Shown here: piece after piece, positions 12,801 through 25,675 of the stretch
Numbering within the stretch: position 1 is the first letter of the stretch
Layout of the letters: each line of letters begins with the position of its first letter
Assembly (NCBI RefSeq): GCF_021130785.1
Contig: NC_060215.1
Span: 119,436,501 to 119,500,500 of the forward strand
Reading direction: 5' to 3'
Length of the DNA: 64,000 nt
Source of the DNA: Homalodisca vitripennis
Taxonomy: Eukaryota; Arthropoda; Insecta; Hemiptera; Cicadellidae
Made by a program: the position numbers and the translations under genes
Notes under the pieces: model-generated
Database searches by the model: none
Seen by the model: only the letters and a program-made list of their open reading frames with translations
What the model was told of the DNA's origin: nothing

Positions 12801-13570
12801 AAAAATCATACTGGAAGCCTATAACACGTAGTGATGATGTTACAAATGTTATAACGAACTGTAATTTTCACCTGGTCGTCGACGATCCACATATATTCGA
12901 GCACATGAATATAACTCGTTTTCCTGATTGTGTTGCTGACATCGATGCATTGTCACTTTGACTTTTAAACATGGAATGAAAGTCAATGAAAACTGGAGTC
13001 AAAACTTTGTACTTGGAAACTCTAGACTCATACTTACCGCTGACTTCACTAATTCCCCTAGACTTGTACTTAACAACCAACCTTCACCATATAGTGGCAA
13101 AGCGAGAGGCCTACGATTTACACTGGCCAAAAACCTAACATACTGCGCTGATTACACAACTGAAAATTTAGTAGTGTTTGCATTCACAGCCTCAACACGT
13201 TTTCGCATTTTCTACCATCGAACATTTCTACCAAAGACCAGTTAAACTCTATTTTTCCTTAGCCTACTAAGATAGATTTCAGCTTGCTCGAAACCATTGC
13301 ATTTGTTTTATATTCAATATAAGTCGCCGAAAATATAATACACCTCTCTTTAAATAACTATTGTTGCTGAAGATGTATGAGCTTCGTAATGTAGCCCGTT
13401 GAAGATGCTAAATTCGATATTGCATATTAGATTGTATCCATTAGAACATTTTTCTTCCTTATCTTCTATTCTTGTGATACTCAGCGCACGTTTTGTTGCT
13501 ATCGATCCATCTCCACTAACAGTACTTCCTTTTAAACTACTTTCACTGTACCTACTTTATCAGAACTGTT
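12801..13570. other. no gene recognised
   Basis: Two modest open frames (95 codons + at 12958-13245; 70 codons - at 12868-13080) overlap on opposite strands and match nothing I know. No splice-bounded exon is evident. Confidence 0.45.
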
Positions 13571-14548
13571 GGCGGGCCATAAGTTGAGGTTTCGGGGTGT
13601 GGCTTCATGTTCTGTATATTCTCATATTATTCATCTGTTGTGTTTTTAATTATGTAATGTTATTGTCAATTGTATATAACGATGTATATTATGTTGGCGG
13701 GCCATAAGTTGAGGTTTCAGGGTGTGACTTCATGTTCTGTGTATTCTCATATTATTCATCTGTTGTGTTTTTAATTATGTAATGTTATTGTCAATTGTAT
13801 ATAACGATGTATATTATGTTGGCGGGCCATAAGTTGAGGTTTCAGGGTGACTTCATGTTCTGTATATTCTCATATTATTCATCTGTTGTGTTTTTAATTA
13901 TGTAATGTTATTGTCAATTGTATATAACGATGTATATTATGTTGGCGGGCCATAAGTTGAGATTTCAGGGTGTGTCTTCATGTTCTGTATATTCTCATAA
14001 TCTTCATCTGTTGTGTTTTTAATTATGTAATGTTATTGTCAATTGTATATAACGATGTATATTATGTTGGCGGGCCATAAGTTGAGGTTTCAGGTTGTGA
14101 CTTCATGTTCTGTGTATTCTCATATTATTCATCTGTTGTGTTTTTTAATTATGTAATGTTATTGTCAATTGTATATAACGATGTATATTATGTTGGCAGG
14201 CCATAAGTTGAGGTTTCAGGGTGTGACTTCATGTTCTGTATATTCTCATATTATTCATCTGTTGTGTTTTTAATTATGTAATGTTATTGTCAATTGTATA
14301 TAACGATGTATATTATGTTGGCGGGCCATAAGTTGAGGTTTCAGGGTGTGACTTCATGTTCTGTATATTCTCATATTATTCATCTGTTGTGTTTTTAATT
14401 ATGTAATGTTATTGTCAATTGTATATAACGATGTATATTATGTTGGCGGGCCATAAGTTGAGGTTTCAGGGTGTGACTTCATGTTCTGTATATTCTCATA
14501 TTATTCATCTGTTGTGTTTTTAATTATGCAATTTTATTGTCAATTGTA
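13571..14548. repeat. 125-bp tandem array, about 7.8 copies
   Basis: Each unit starts GGCGGGCCATAAGTTGAGGT and ends with ATGTATATTATGTT. Starts fall at 13571, 13696, 13821, 13944, 14069, 14195, 14320 and 14445 (periods 123-126). Copies differ by a few substitutions and 1-2-base indels, so the array is young or homogenised. The eighth copy is cut at 14548 by the mariner-type element, and the array does not resume beyond that element. Confidence 0.95.
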
Positions 14549-15862
14549 CAGGGTTAGCCAGTGAAACGGGAAGATTGGAGATGGCCTTGACAGTTGGAAT
14601 GTTAGTGGTGTGGGTAATAGTGGCCGGCTCCTTTATACCTGCGTGTCCTGCCATTTAGTTGAGATGGATTGTTGGATGGGTGAATATCGCGGCTACGCGG
14701 TTAAAGCGTATTATATGAATGGCGAGAGTTTGGTGAAAACGCGACATTCTTTTCGACGCCATTTCAACATACCGCGCAACAGGCCTATTCCTTCGGATAA
14801 CGCAATTCGTTCGTGGATAAACAATCTTGAACAAACTGGATCAACGTCTAAAAAATGAGGTGGGAGTTCGAACCCCTCAAAATATCACTACTGTTCAACA
14901 GGTAATGCTCATAAGTCCACGCCGATCTGCCAAACAACATGCTCTACGCCTTGGAATAAGTAACACTTCAGTGAGAAGGATTCTTCATCAAAATTTAAAT
15001 CATCACCCATACAAAATACAGCTTGTGCAATATCTCAAACCAACTGATTACAATTTTGTGAGGAAATGGCCAGAAGACTTAAAGAAAATGTCGACCAAGT
15101 AAACAACTTGTGGATGACCGATGAGGCGCATTTCCACCTCTCTGGTTTTGTTACTAAACAAAACTTCAGATAATGGTCGGAGGAAAACCCTGGCGCACTT
15201 CATAAAACGCCTCTTCATGCTGAAAAAGTGACGGTTTGGTGCGCAATATCAGCAACAGGAAGCATAGGCCCATTTTTCTTTGAGGATACCAATGGAAGTG
15301 CTGTGACTGTTAACTCTGTGCGTTACGTTGTAATGATACAGAACTTTCTTACGCCACAACTCTCCCATTTTCCAGTGAATGAACACACAATGTTCCATCA
15401 AGATGGGGCAACAAGCCACACTGCAAGAGTTGCTATGAATGCTGTGAATGCTTTGTTTCCAGGTGGCGTCATTTCCCGAATGATATCCGTTGGCCCCCTC
15501 GCTTTCCAGATTTGACAGCTTGTGACTTTTTTTCTATGGGGTTACTTAAAAACAAGAGTTTTTCAGAACGATCCACCTAGAACTATCCCAGCCCTAAAAA
15601 AACTAATTCGGGACGAAATCGAAGGAATACCAGTCAATATGCTACAAAATGTCATGAGAAACTTCCAGGCCCGGCTGCAGCAGTGCATAGATTACAATGG
15701 AGGACATATGACAAGTGTTATATTCGATAAATAATTTTTTCACTTATTGTACAGTAAATGGCTACCTTTATTCTTTATATTTATAACCATTAAATAATGA
15801 AATTAATTTTCTTAAAGAATTAGTTACTTATTTAAGTCTTCCCGTTTCACTGGCTAACCCTG
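14549..15862 (+). mobile_element. Tc1/mariner-type element with 26-bp perfect TIRs
   Basis: The left end, CAGGGTTAGCCAGTGAAACG at 14549, recurs as a perfect inverted copy (26 bases) ending at 15862. The left flank is TA (14547-14548), the mariner target; the right flank is TT rather than TA, so one base may have changed. The element is 1314 bp, typical for mariner, and carries one decayed transposase on the + strand. It inserted at TA in the eighth unit of the 125-bp array. Confidence 0.92.
14664..15734 (+). pseudogene. mariner-type transposase, frameshifted
   Basis: This is a DD(D/E) cut-and-paste transposase. The N-terminal HTH region begins at ATG 14664 (MDCWMGEYRGYAVKAYYMNG). A first frame break is in an A-run near 14850 and another near 15065. 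The catalytic blocks are LWMTDEAHFHLSGF near 15110-15145, FHQDGATSHTAR near 15393-15430 and PDLTACDFFLWGYLK near 15508-15555. About 40-41 residues separate the second and third acidic residues once the frame break near 15475 is allowed for, suggesting a DD41D-type family. An in-frame TAA also occurs near 15172. All three acidic positions survive, but the gene cannot make a full protein. The start was chosen because it precedes the conserved HTH segment. Confidence 0.85.
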
Positions 15863-16699
15863 TTTATGGTAAGTTATAGTTAGTGTAACATACAACTAAG
15901 TAGACAGACATTTCTCATTTTCAAAATGTGACATATCCCATTACGCTATTATCAATCATAACGGCATAACAGGGCACGCGGTTTAATATTGTATTTAAAG
16001 GGAAACACTCAAAGTCCTTTCACTGCAGCTCCTAAGACACAACAATGACGCATAGGGTCAAAATAGCATAAATCATTACAGGTTAATTTTTTTTTTCATG
16101 AAAAAAAAGGAAGAAGCCGATCCCTTTTAAGTCTTGTTCTGCCAATTTCAATCGCCTGATAAAAAGTGCAACAGTCACATGATTTGAACCTGCGCTATGT
16201 CTATTCATACCCAAAGTTCGACGTCTTAGATCGCTCGGACATCGGCACTCCAAATAACTCCACAAGTTTATTGTTGTGATAAACTCGCCAAAGTCAAAAT
16301 TGACAAAAAGCAAATTGGCGTTTGAAATATTCCTTTCCAATTATCAGTCATCAATAATACATTTTAAACAAAGAAAAGTTTATGATCATATTTCAATAAT
16401 ATTTTAAACCTGATATGACTACTTCGCAAGAACCAGTTATAGATCAGTATCACATATGAATTTATGTAGTATTAATGTTCTTGTTATTACACAAATGTTT
16501 TAAAGTACCGATAATGTTTTGATTTTTTAAATAAAAATATGCACAATCATCATTACTATTAATTGTGTATTTTTAATGGATTAGTATTTAGTAACGTTAA
16601 TTAATAATTTTGTTTATGCCTTTGTGGAGTGGTGGATACACGACTGCTCAGGAAGGTCTACACAGTGTGGAAGGCGTGATTGTAGGAAAGGTCCACACC
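15863..16699. other. no gene recognised
   Basis: One 85-codon minus-strand frame (16083-16340) has no recognisable motif. Otherwise AT-rich. Confidence 0.45.
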
Positions 16700-17165
16700 A
16701 ACACCCATACTTACATTCGTATAGTTATATTTCAAATCCAGGCCGCAAAAACGGCAACTAATCCACATGCTTAGCTTTTATTTCCGAGTTGTACAGTAAT
16801 TGGATTCCACATCAAATCATAAATAGTAGAGCATAATGTTCTAGTTGTTTAATTGACTTAGTTACAATTAATCCTTAGATTGATGTACTTTATAATTTAC
16901 ATTGCCACAGAATTGTTTGTACTTGTGATATGTATGTGTACAGTGTTTGTTGCTGGGCCAATTAAATTTCAATTTTCAACTATTTATTTTTACTTACATT
17001 GTATTCTCTCTGTGCACGAGAACATTTTGTTCTCAATTTGTGATTTCGAGAGGAATCCAATCACCATACAACTCGGAAATAAAAGCGGAACATATTGATT
17101 AGTTGCCATTTTTGCATCACGAATTTGAAATACGAGTATAAGTGTATGCATATAAGCTGTTTTAT
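16700..17165. mobile_element. MITE-like element with long imperfect inverted repeats
   Basis: The segment GGCAACTAATCC at 16753, followed by TTTTATTTCCGAGTTGTA and ATTGGATTCC, is repeated in reverse complement at about 17050-17107. Similarity continues outward through GCAAAAAYGG and TATTTCAAAT to about 16700 and 17165. Total length is about 460 bp with arms near 100 bp and about 85 percent matching by eye. No target duplication was resolved and no coding capacity is seen, so the superfamily is unknown. Confidence 0.6.
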
Positions 17166-18189
17166 CTTATATGACCTTACATATTCTGTATAAATTTGTA
17201 TTAAGGTACCATAAAATAATTATTACGACGAGATATTTCTTTTACAGATTTTAATCAAATACTTTCGACGTGATCAAAGTAAAAATCTTTAAATTAGAGC
17301 AACAATTGTACGATGCCCAATGTTTACAATATATTTGAGATACTTAAGACCAATTGTTCACATATTGTTTATTATCTATTGTTTTGTGTTCTGATATATT
17401 CCTTATTTCTGTGTTTTATAAATATGTTTTAGAAGCGTTGTAATAATTAATATGTAAGTGCATTGTTGGCTTTGTAAATACTTTATTTGGAATTCTCTCA
17501 TTTTTGTAAATGAATTTACATTAAGTGGCTTGAATGCACTTATCTGTCACCACGTAATATTAAAGTTAGCATATCATTTCACTTAGGTATCGCCAACTAA
17601 AAAATAATTAGTCTAATGTAACTACAAATAATTTTCACATTTCCTAATAATTTTATTAGATTTTACTAAAAACTGAATTTGTGTTATAATATAGTTCCGT
17701 GGAAACATTTTATTACTCGTGTACACTTTTACTCGTGGTATACATGTTAAGTATGTGTTTTTAGACACATGAGATTCGATTACCTTTTTGTTTTTAGGCG
17801 AGTCGCCTCTATTCAAGGTAACAAAATATATTGGCTTCGTATAGTTAACTATTTAAGGTAATTTAATACAATTACAAATGTGACAATATCAGATATGAAC
17901 TAATGATTGTTCACAACAATAAACTATTCGTTGCAGCTAACGAGTAAATCAACTCGCTTATATATAGCTCTATACCAATAAAGGAACAAGAGGGAGAATA
18001 ACCAATATAAACTTACTTGTAAAGTAATTAATGTATGGAATTGATATACGAGTACAGTCCCAGGCCAGGACTGTGGACCCAAAAGTAGGTAAGAAATGGC
18101 CCTCACAGTTTTACGACGAGGACCTACAGTCCGTTTAACAGTAATTGCTGATAATGAAAAATACAAATACTTTTTTATAAGGTCTCGAG
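17166..18189. other. no gene recognised
   Basis: AT-rich DNA; short frames only. A 104-codon minus-strand frame begins at 18238 and runs into this stretch, but it starts inside the 90-bp tandem repeat and has no recognisable domain. Confidence 0.45.
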
Positions 18190-18459
18190 TAATACAATTA
18201 AACAGCTGTTTATACAGAGATAGCTGAGTTACTCCCATTAATTAACGTATTTCACTTTTCCTGATGTCTAGTCATACACTAATACAATTAAACAGCTGTT
18301 TGCACAGAGATAACTGAGTTACTCCCATTAATTAACGTATTTCACTTTTCCTGATGCCTAGTCATACACTAATACAATTAAACAGCTGTTTGCACAGAGA
18401 TAGCTGAGTTACTCCCATTAATTAACGTATTTGATAGTTCCTGATGTCTAGTCATACAC
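18190..18459. repeat. 90-bp tandem repeat, 3 copies
   Basis: Three head-to-tail units start TAATACAATTAAACAGCTGT at 18190, 18280 and 18370 and end GTCATACAC. They differ at only a handful of positions (for example TATACAGAG versus TGCACAGAG), so the triplication is recent. Each unit contains the E-box CAGCTG and an ATTAATTAA palindrome. Confidence 0.93.
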
Positions 18460-19249
18460 GATAAATTCTAAAGTATCCAAGGTGTACGTAAAAAGTGTTG
18501 TAGGTTTTTACAATTTGTTTTGTCATGTACTCTACATTGTTTAAACAATTACGTAAATAAGTAAAAAAAATTTGTTTTTATTAAGTTATCTATTAATTAT
18601 GTGTATAACTATATCATATTAACTTATGTGTATGCTGTAACAAAAGATTTTATATTTTCTGATTCAACAGTATTAACATGTAAAATGTGTATTACATTTG
18701 TATGGTAAAATAACTGATTTAATTTATTTGGGTCTATTTCTTGTAAATTGTTAATACCGAGCTATTGTAATATACTAAATAAATAATTTTTACAATAATA
18801 TTTGGTGCCATGAATATTAAAACATATATGCCATAGGCTTGCTTCAATTATAAATTAAATTATTTCAGTGTAAATTTAAAAGTTTCCTGCTTATTTTGAA
18901 TTAAGGTGGGTCTAAAATATTTACAGCAGTTATTAAAATAAAATACGATTTTAATAGTCATGTTTGTCCTCTTAGAAAAATACATTTGTTATGGTTAATT
19001 TTATATACTATGAAAACAACATTACAACTCAAAAAAATTATTACTAAACACAACAGATCATTCCTTTGAATAAGCTGTCCATGCTAGAGAAGATGAATAT
19101 AATGACATTTAAATTGTGGCCGAGAAGTTGAAAAGTAAAATGAGACTATTCTAGGCGTAAACTGACTTAATTTGAGACTGTTTTTTTAAAGGGCGGATTT
19201 GAAATTTTTTGCTAAATTCAGTTTTCGAACGGTATGTGTTCTTTGACGA
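18460..19249. other. no gene recognised
   Basis: AT-rich sequence, no feature noticed. Confidence 0.5.
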
Positions 19250-20357
19250 TATCTTGAATGATTTGGTTTAAAAGAGCGCCTGAAAATCCCCTTGTTTTAT
19301 ATTTAACTCTAGCTGAAAATTTATTGGTTTTTATTAAAAGGACTGATTTGCATAAAATCTGCCCCTTTAAAACATCACCTACACTATTCAGCTTAGTGAT
19401 TTGCAGCCAAATAATAAATACCTACACTATTCTGACTGTACTATGGTGACATTTTAGATATAGAAACACTTTAGATGACATTATCTGACGAATACAAACA
19501 ACTGCAGTGTACAAAACAAAAACCAAACCCTTTCAAAATTTGTCTGTACTTGAGTGATAGTGGAAGATTTGTTAAAGTGGAACAGTTCTTTCCAATGAGA
19601 GGACACAGTTTCCTGCCCTGTGATAGGGACTTACAGAGCTTATTATTAGCTGCTCAAACTACGGTAAGTTTACTGTGAGAGAAATCTTAGATGCTACTGA
19701 AATCTTTGGTTTTTAAACTTGGAGTAGTCAAAGTTTTCCAAAGTATTCAATTTCTGCAGAAACTAGAGAGGAAAGTACCCCTAAATAAACGAAAGGTACA
19801 ATTTCCCGTTAGCAACCTATATTACTTTGTTTATAATCAGAGTATAAAAAGCTATATCAAGGGACTTACCAAAATACGTGGTTTAATCGATCATACGTTC
19901 CTCACGGCCAAACATATTGGTGATGTACTTCAAGTCACCTACACCCTTGTGGTAAAGTTACTCTTAATGTTTCACGATTATTGACGTTTTTAGTTGCGAC
20001 CATAAATTCATGTATTGTACTGATATTAAAATATTCTTTTAAAATACATATTTGTACAATATCCAAAGAATTTTATTAATTTTAATTCAAAAAATATTTT
20101 GTTTTTTTAAAGGGCGTATTTTTAAAATTTGAAATTATTTTTTAATTAGTACAAACATTTTGAAATTAACAAATTGCACTACAATTTTGCTATTACAAGC
20201 TTATATTCAAAACATGTATATAATTACATTAAAAGAAATACACCAACTACCACCATGCCCCGATGAAAACTACAACAGAATAAAATTAAAGCACATGGGG
20301 CAAGCTCGTGAAATCATGTTGAAGAAAAAAAATCCATTTGGTCTAAATCTAAGATAA
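19250..20357 (+). pseudogene. relic of a transposon-derived protein with RGHSFLPCDRD motif
   Basis: Three + strand frames are probably pieces of one decayed ORF. 19475-19678 contains FFPMRGHSFLPCDRDLQSL, a signature I associate with a group of widespread insect transposase-like proteins (DUF7869-like by memory). 19691-19984 continues after a frameshift with TVREILDAT-like and charged segments. 20160-20357 (EIHQLPPCPDENYNRIK) resembles the C-terminal end of such proteins. Stops and shifts between them show it is not functional. The family name is from recall and should be treated as tentative. Confidence 0.5.
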
Positions 20358-21821
20358 CTTTTTAAATATTTCCATAGATTCAAAATTTGTCATAAATTAC
20401 AAGTTGTATTCCATCCTTTATGAAAATCAACTATTTACCGAAAATGGTGTTTGTTGCAAACCCACCCTTAGAAAAACACTGATTCTACTATTAATGTGCA
20501 ATCATGCAATTTTATTGTTAGCTGACAAAAAGGAAATTGGATACCTGTGCCCTCATACCTCGTTTTTTCTTTCATTTTGTTACTTATGTTTAGCTGTTCG
20601 CCAGTAAATACATTTATTTTGAATCCATAAATATGTTTCTTATTACAAATTAATATTCTAAAAGGGTGCTGACTGACATATAAAAACAGTTTGTAAAATA
20701 ATTGTTTATATTGTTTTAGTAGCACCGATTTGCCAGTTAAGTAAGCAGTGTTCTGGTTTTATTAATTTATTGTTATTATTTTCGTGTAAAAAGAGTACAA
20801 TATATATTTTTTAATTTCTTGGATTAACAAACTACGATTGTGTAGATAAAGGAATATATCTAATGATTTTCCGTTGATAATAAATAAATAAGTAAAAATT
20901 AACATTTAAATGTTATTAATAGGAAAAAACTTTGTTAGCATTTATAAAGACATATAATAACTTGATGTAATATGATTCCACATTCTCTTTTTTCCGAAAT
21001 ATAATTGTAATTAATTAGAACTAATCAGATCTATATAATCAGATTACTTTTACTGTATTGTGTGTTCTATCTTCCAGCTGCTCAGTAGATTATATTATAT
21101 ACTCTGTGATATACGGAAGAATATACAAGAACTCTGTTTACAACGTGTCAACAAAGCTGTCTAATAGCTGACAATATTGTTTTACTTTTAATGAACGCTG
21201 TATGAAACTAGTATTGCGGATGGAATACGAACGTGTGTTTCCGGGATACTTCCGACATTGAATTTATGTAATACAACTAAAAACTAAGGTTATATTTGCA
21301 CACATAATGGACTTCTAAACCCAACTTTCCGATTATAAACATTTAAGTGTGTGGCTTCATTTCCGGACTGTGAATACACAAAAATACTTAAATGAGTTAA
21401 GTATCTAAAAGTAAGGATTTAGCAAATAATACCTTGCAATTTTCCATTTAACTGATTAGTTACACCGTAGTATCCGGAACCAAAGTCCAAAGTCCAACAC
21501 TCGACACAGCAGCCATTTCCCCCTCCGCACCCCAACACTGTCAAAACAACCCCTCCTCTTCAGTATCTATCTACCTGACCCAGCAGGCCCAGCGCTATTG
21601 CATATCGCAGTTAGCTTAGAGACGTGTTTGTGAATGGGTCGTGAGGGGTTGGGGGCCTCTGCCTGCTCTATCCAAGGGCAAAGCATTGGAAACTCAGTCA
21701 CCTGCCCTTCCAAGCGATATGATTCTCGTGTAAATACTCATAGGTTTTTTCTTTTTTAATTTGTACAAAAATGTACTTATTTGGACGGAGAACGGCGTAT
21801 TTTATTGGTTTCTAAGCGGAG
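20358..21821. other. no gene recognised
   Basis: Mostly AT-rich. 21480-21700 is GC-richer, with C-rich then G-rich short stretches, but no frame or known motif. This would be intron if the exon at 21822 is real. Confidence 0.45.
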
Positions 21822-21994
21822 GTTTCCCTGATGTTCAAATCAAACTGGCAGTGATGAATGAGAACCAGAAGAGGATTGAAGCTTCGGTTGAGGCCACCCT
21901 TGTGGAAACAGTAGCAGACACGAAGAAGCATGGACAGTCCTTCAGTGCTGCTGCAGGAGTTGATGCTGATACAGATCCACATACTGATGCACAA
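21822..21994 (+). CDS. possible internal exon of an unrecognised gene
   Basis: The open frame reads FPDVQIKLAVMNENQKRIEA, then SVEATLVETVADTKKHGQSF and SAAAGVDADTDPHTDAQ. It ends at a consensus donor, GTAAGT (21995-22000), and is preceded by AG at 21820-21821; another usable AG lies at the CTGGCAG just downstream. The peptide is hydrophilic with a Lys/Glu helix-like half and an acidic tail. Base composition is richer in G/C than the flanks. I do not recognise it. The match to splice consensus at the 3' edge is the main support; the function is unknown. Confidence 0.48.
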
Positions 21995-24783
21995 GTAAGT
22001 AATAATCAAAGTAACACGTATCACCTAGGCATAGTTCGTGAGCATGCAAGGATTGAAGAAATAGGAATGACTGGTGCAATAAAATTGTAACATAATAAAC
22101 TCTAATAGCATTAGGAAAGTCTCTCACCTTCTGTATAAGCCGAAAATCTCTCATAAGAGCCTTATGTAGATAAACGACCTCGAGTTTAAATTTATAAGAA
22201 CAATGTTAACTCTGACACTGCAGCGGGGATTCTTCCCTTACAATAAGTTTTGTTGTTTGTGTGGTAAGAAAATAAAGGTTTATTTAATAGCAAAATAAAC
22301 CAACCCCCTTGTTATCACACTGGTTTACTCATTGCTATATTTAATACAGTCATTAAAGCAAGTAAAATGATTATACCACACAAATTTACTTTACCATGTA
22401 AATGTCCGTTATGATTAGTACAACAACAATATGCGCAGGAGAAGATTCCCTCACATCTATACTATTTTTCTAACATCAAAATCATCTCCTGCACTTTAGT
22501 TCTCTAATTTAAGAATTACATTTCTAATACAAATTTCTTCTCTTTCTACTTTAATAATAACTTGGGACAGAAAATCACGGTAGTCGGTAAAACAATATAA
22601 AGGTCCACAAAAACGCAACCCAACAACACGCTAGGGTGGGGAAACCCCACACACACTACGAACAATTGAACATCTGTATGTTGAGTCCAAATGTTCAAGG
22701 CAACTGAGGTTCGTGGGTAGGGAAGAGATGTCCCAGAGATTCACACTCCAATAACAAAGTATTCTGGCACAGGAAAAAAAATTCCTTAAACCAGGGATTT
22801 CCCCATCGTGCATCACTTCGAACACTTTCACGCCTTTTTATTGCAGAAATATGGCAGATGTCTCGTTTTAAAGGCATGGTGAATAATTATATATGTATCC
22901 AAACGCATTTTAGTTTTCCTTGTAAATGAATACTTTTAGCAAACGTATAAAATTTAAAAAAATCGGATCTTTTCAAAACAAGAAATAAACAAATGTTAAA
23001 AATAAGGTCACAAAAGTATTTGAAGTGAAACATTGTTGTTGAGGAGAATAAATCAAGATGGCTGCACGTCGAACAACTTCACTTTGTAGCAAGACTATTA
23101 CTTTTTTTTACCGAAGAAGTGTAATAAATTGATCGGAATGAAACATACTAACTTGTATGTGCTGTGAAGACCTGAAAATTACTAAGAAATACAAAACCTA
23201 ATCTCTTTTTACTTGTGAAAGGAATTTATAGACTACCTTTTGAAGTACTCTAATTTCGACTGAAGTCAGGAAACCATAAAAGTATTATTCAACACAGAGT
23301 ATTGGGCTAATCAGTACAGCCACGAAGGGTGGATTACTATACTGATATTAATTACCCTGTGTTATCAATATTCGAATATGACAACTGTAACCATTTGCGC
23401 GCCTTGATGACGTGGCATACTGAAAAGCGCCAAGGGGAAATAGGCCGGTTTTGCAAACCATTGATTTCTCGAGTTAAATTAATAAATTTTGTTCTGTTTT
23501 GTATCATACTGAATGCTCTAAAATATTCCATTAAGGAATATGATAAATTATTTATTACTTTTGAAATTTACGAAAACGTTTATTGCTAAATACAAATTAT
23601 ATATGGAAACAATAACATGTCTTATATTTATTTACAGGTAATTACAAACCATATACAAAATTAGATACATATTCATAAAATCTAAAGTGGTAAATACATT
23701 TTATAAGAAAGTGCCCGTTTAGTCTGTTTAGCATGTTTACTCGTTTTATCAATACAAGTTGTGAACGTTTTATAGTTGTAACTGTTATATTTATATAGAG
23801 CTTGCAAACCCAACAAACCTAAAATTAATAACTAATAACCAACCAGAACAAGTAACGTGTTTTGAACTGATATTAACTTAAAATCTAATATCAGCTGACT
23901 CATGGCTTTAAAACATTAGTTGACCGTTACAAAGTATGTACAAAGATTTCTGTAATAAAGATATTTTATTCATAAACGTTTAACCATAGTTTTGTAAGTT
24001 TAGCTCAAATAGAAAATTGACCCTTTTCCTTGATAAAAATCTAAATTACCTTATCCACACCGCGGCCAGGCATACCTGAAACCTGTTGTGTGCCTCAGGG
24101 ATCCTGTTGTTTGTTTCCATACACGACATTTCTAAAATAGTGAAAACAAATTCTTTTGTTTGCGGGGGAGTATACCATATGTGTCGATTGTCTTTTTATG
24201 ATGAGTTTATGGCTGACCCAACTGATAGCAAAGGGCTTGATTAGTTTCTATTGTTGCCGTTACAAAAAGGCTAAGGGCAAACCCGACCCTTCCAGAAACA
24301 TCTGGTGCAAGTCGCCAAGGTGGGCAATTCAGTTCTTTGCAGTTACTTGTATGGTTATAAGTAACATAACTTTTGAGTTTAAATCGTAAGCTTTTGCTGC
24401 TTGTAGTAAATGCTAGCAGAATATGTACTATAACTCTAAAAAGGTCCTTAAAAAAATGATCGAATTCAGATTTAATCAAAATTTGTTTTATTACTTACAA
24501 TATAAATAATTTTGCTGTAGTATAAATATGACTACTTGCTGTAACGATAATTATCACACTCACTATCGCTATAATTCGGATGCACGTACCTTCTTAGAGA
24601 TCGCGTATAAAACAATGTAGTGCACTTAATTGTGCACTTGATGAGACAACGAGCATATTCACCAGTATTGTACTATAATTTGTAACCTATGTGTGTATCT
24701 GATGTTAACACGATGTAGATTTCATTTTGAGTTTCTTCGTCGCCGACCTTATTTTGAATGGCTTCAGACGAACATGAGGCTTA
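21995..24783. other. no gene recognised
   Basis: AT-rich DNA, candidate intron between the putative exons. Open frames of 60-90 codons (for example + at 23329-23589 and 24156-24389) show no domain and have no convincing splice edges. Confidence 0.45.
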
Positions 24784-25081
24784 TAGAGTGACCAAACGTC
24801 CCGGAAAACCGGGATTGTCCCGGTTTTTACTCATGTTATGCGATGTCCCGAAAAATGTTTATCGGGACGCCTAAAAGTCCCGGAATTCTGTTTAACACGT
24901 TAGCTGCGCGGAGTGGCGGGGCGGGCGTTGCCCGAATTGCGGCAGCGAACGCGATTGGCACAAACGAAATGAAATATTTCGGTCTGACGAATCCACATCA
25001 AGCTGTGTTGAGTAATGTATAATGTAATATTTAAACTTTGAACTATACTATTTAGCTATTTTTACCATTACATACCTACCA

Positions 25082-25147
<66 letters not shown>

Positions 25148-25665
25148 CTCAATGTTATGTAATAATCATGATGTTGTCAATTATTTAATATCTATTATAT
25201 ACTATCATTTGATAACAAGTTAAATTTTAAACACTGCTATATGAACATAGAGTCTTGGAAGTTCATGAAACATTGTTTTGTGTGAATCTAATTAATTAAT
25301 TGTAATTAAAGACATAAACTATGAATCAAGTAGTTCTTATTACGAATAATTCTTATCCAGGAAAACAAATTACCAGTTGGCTAGTTTGCGGCCTGGTCAT
25401 GATGGGGAGGGAGGAAATGGTACATAATTCGAAGCCAAGGCCGTACCCGGGAGGGGTTCAGAAGGGTTGTCTTTCCCTACTTAAAATTAAAAGGTTATAG
25501 CTTTCAACGTTCAAATTCTTTGGTCAAATGGTCAGATGTGATATGTTAATACAAAAACATTTAAATGACTTGGAGGGTACTCCGTACCCCCCCCCCCCCA
25601 ACGGCGGTGCTCAACCCCCCACTGGAGCTGTCCCGGTTTCTTCTGTGAATGATTTGGTCACCCTA
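24784..25665. mobile_element. possible non-autonomous hAT-like element
   Basis: Left terminus TAGAGTGACCAAACGTCCCGG-like (24784) and right terminus TTTGGTCACCCTA (ending 25665) form a roughly 13-bp inverted repeat TAGRGTGACCAAA, followed inside by CCCGG-rich sequence on both sides. Such ends are typical of hAT elements. An 8-bp target duplication was not found, so the boundaries may be off or the flanks altered. The interior has a GC-rich block near 24900-24960, a long (TA)n and a 14-base C-run near 25588, and no transposase. Confidence 0.45.
25083..25146. repeat. (TA)n microsatellite
   Basis: Near-perfect TA dinucleotides, about 64 bases with one phase break. Confidence 0.95.
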
Positions 25666-25675
25666 CTCAAGCCAG

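Noticed and set aside
13571..14548. CRISPR array
   Set aside because: The 125-bp units are contiguous repeats without variable spacers, in a eukaryotic context.
25528..25675. Upstream extension of the 129-codon frame at 25528-25917 as coding
   Set aside because: This part lies in the end of the hAT-like element and includes a C-homopolymer giving Pro-Pro-Pro-Pro; more likely fortuitous.
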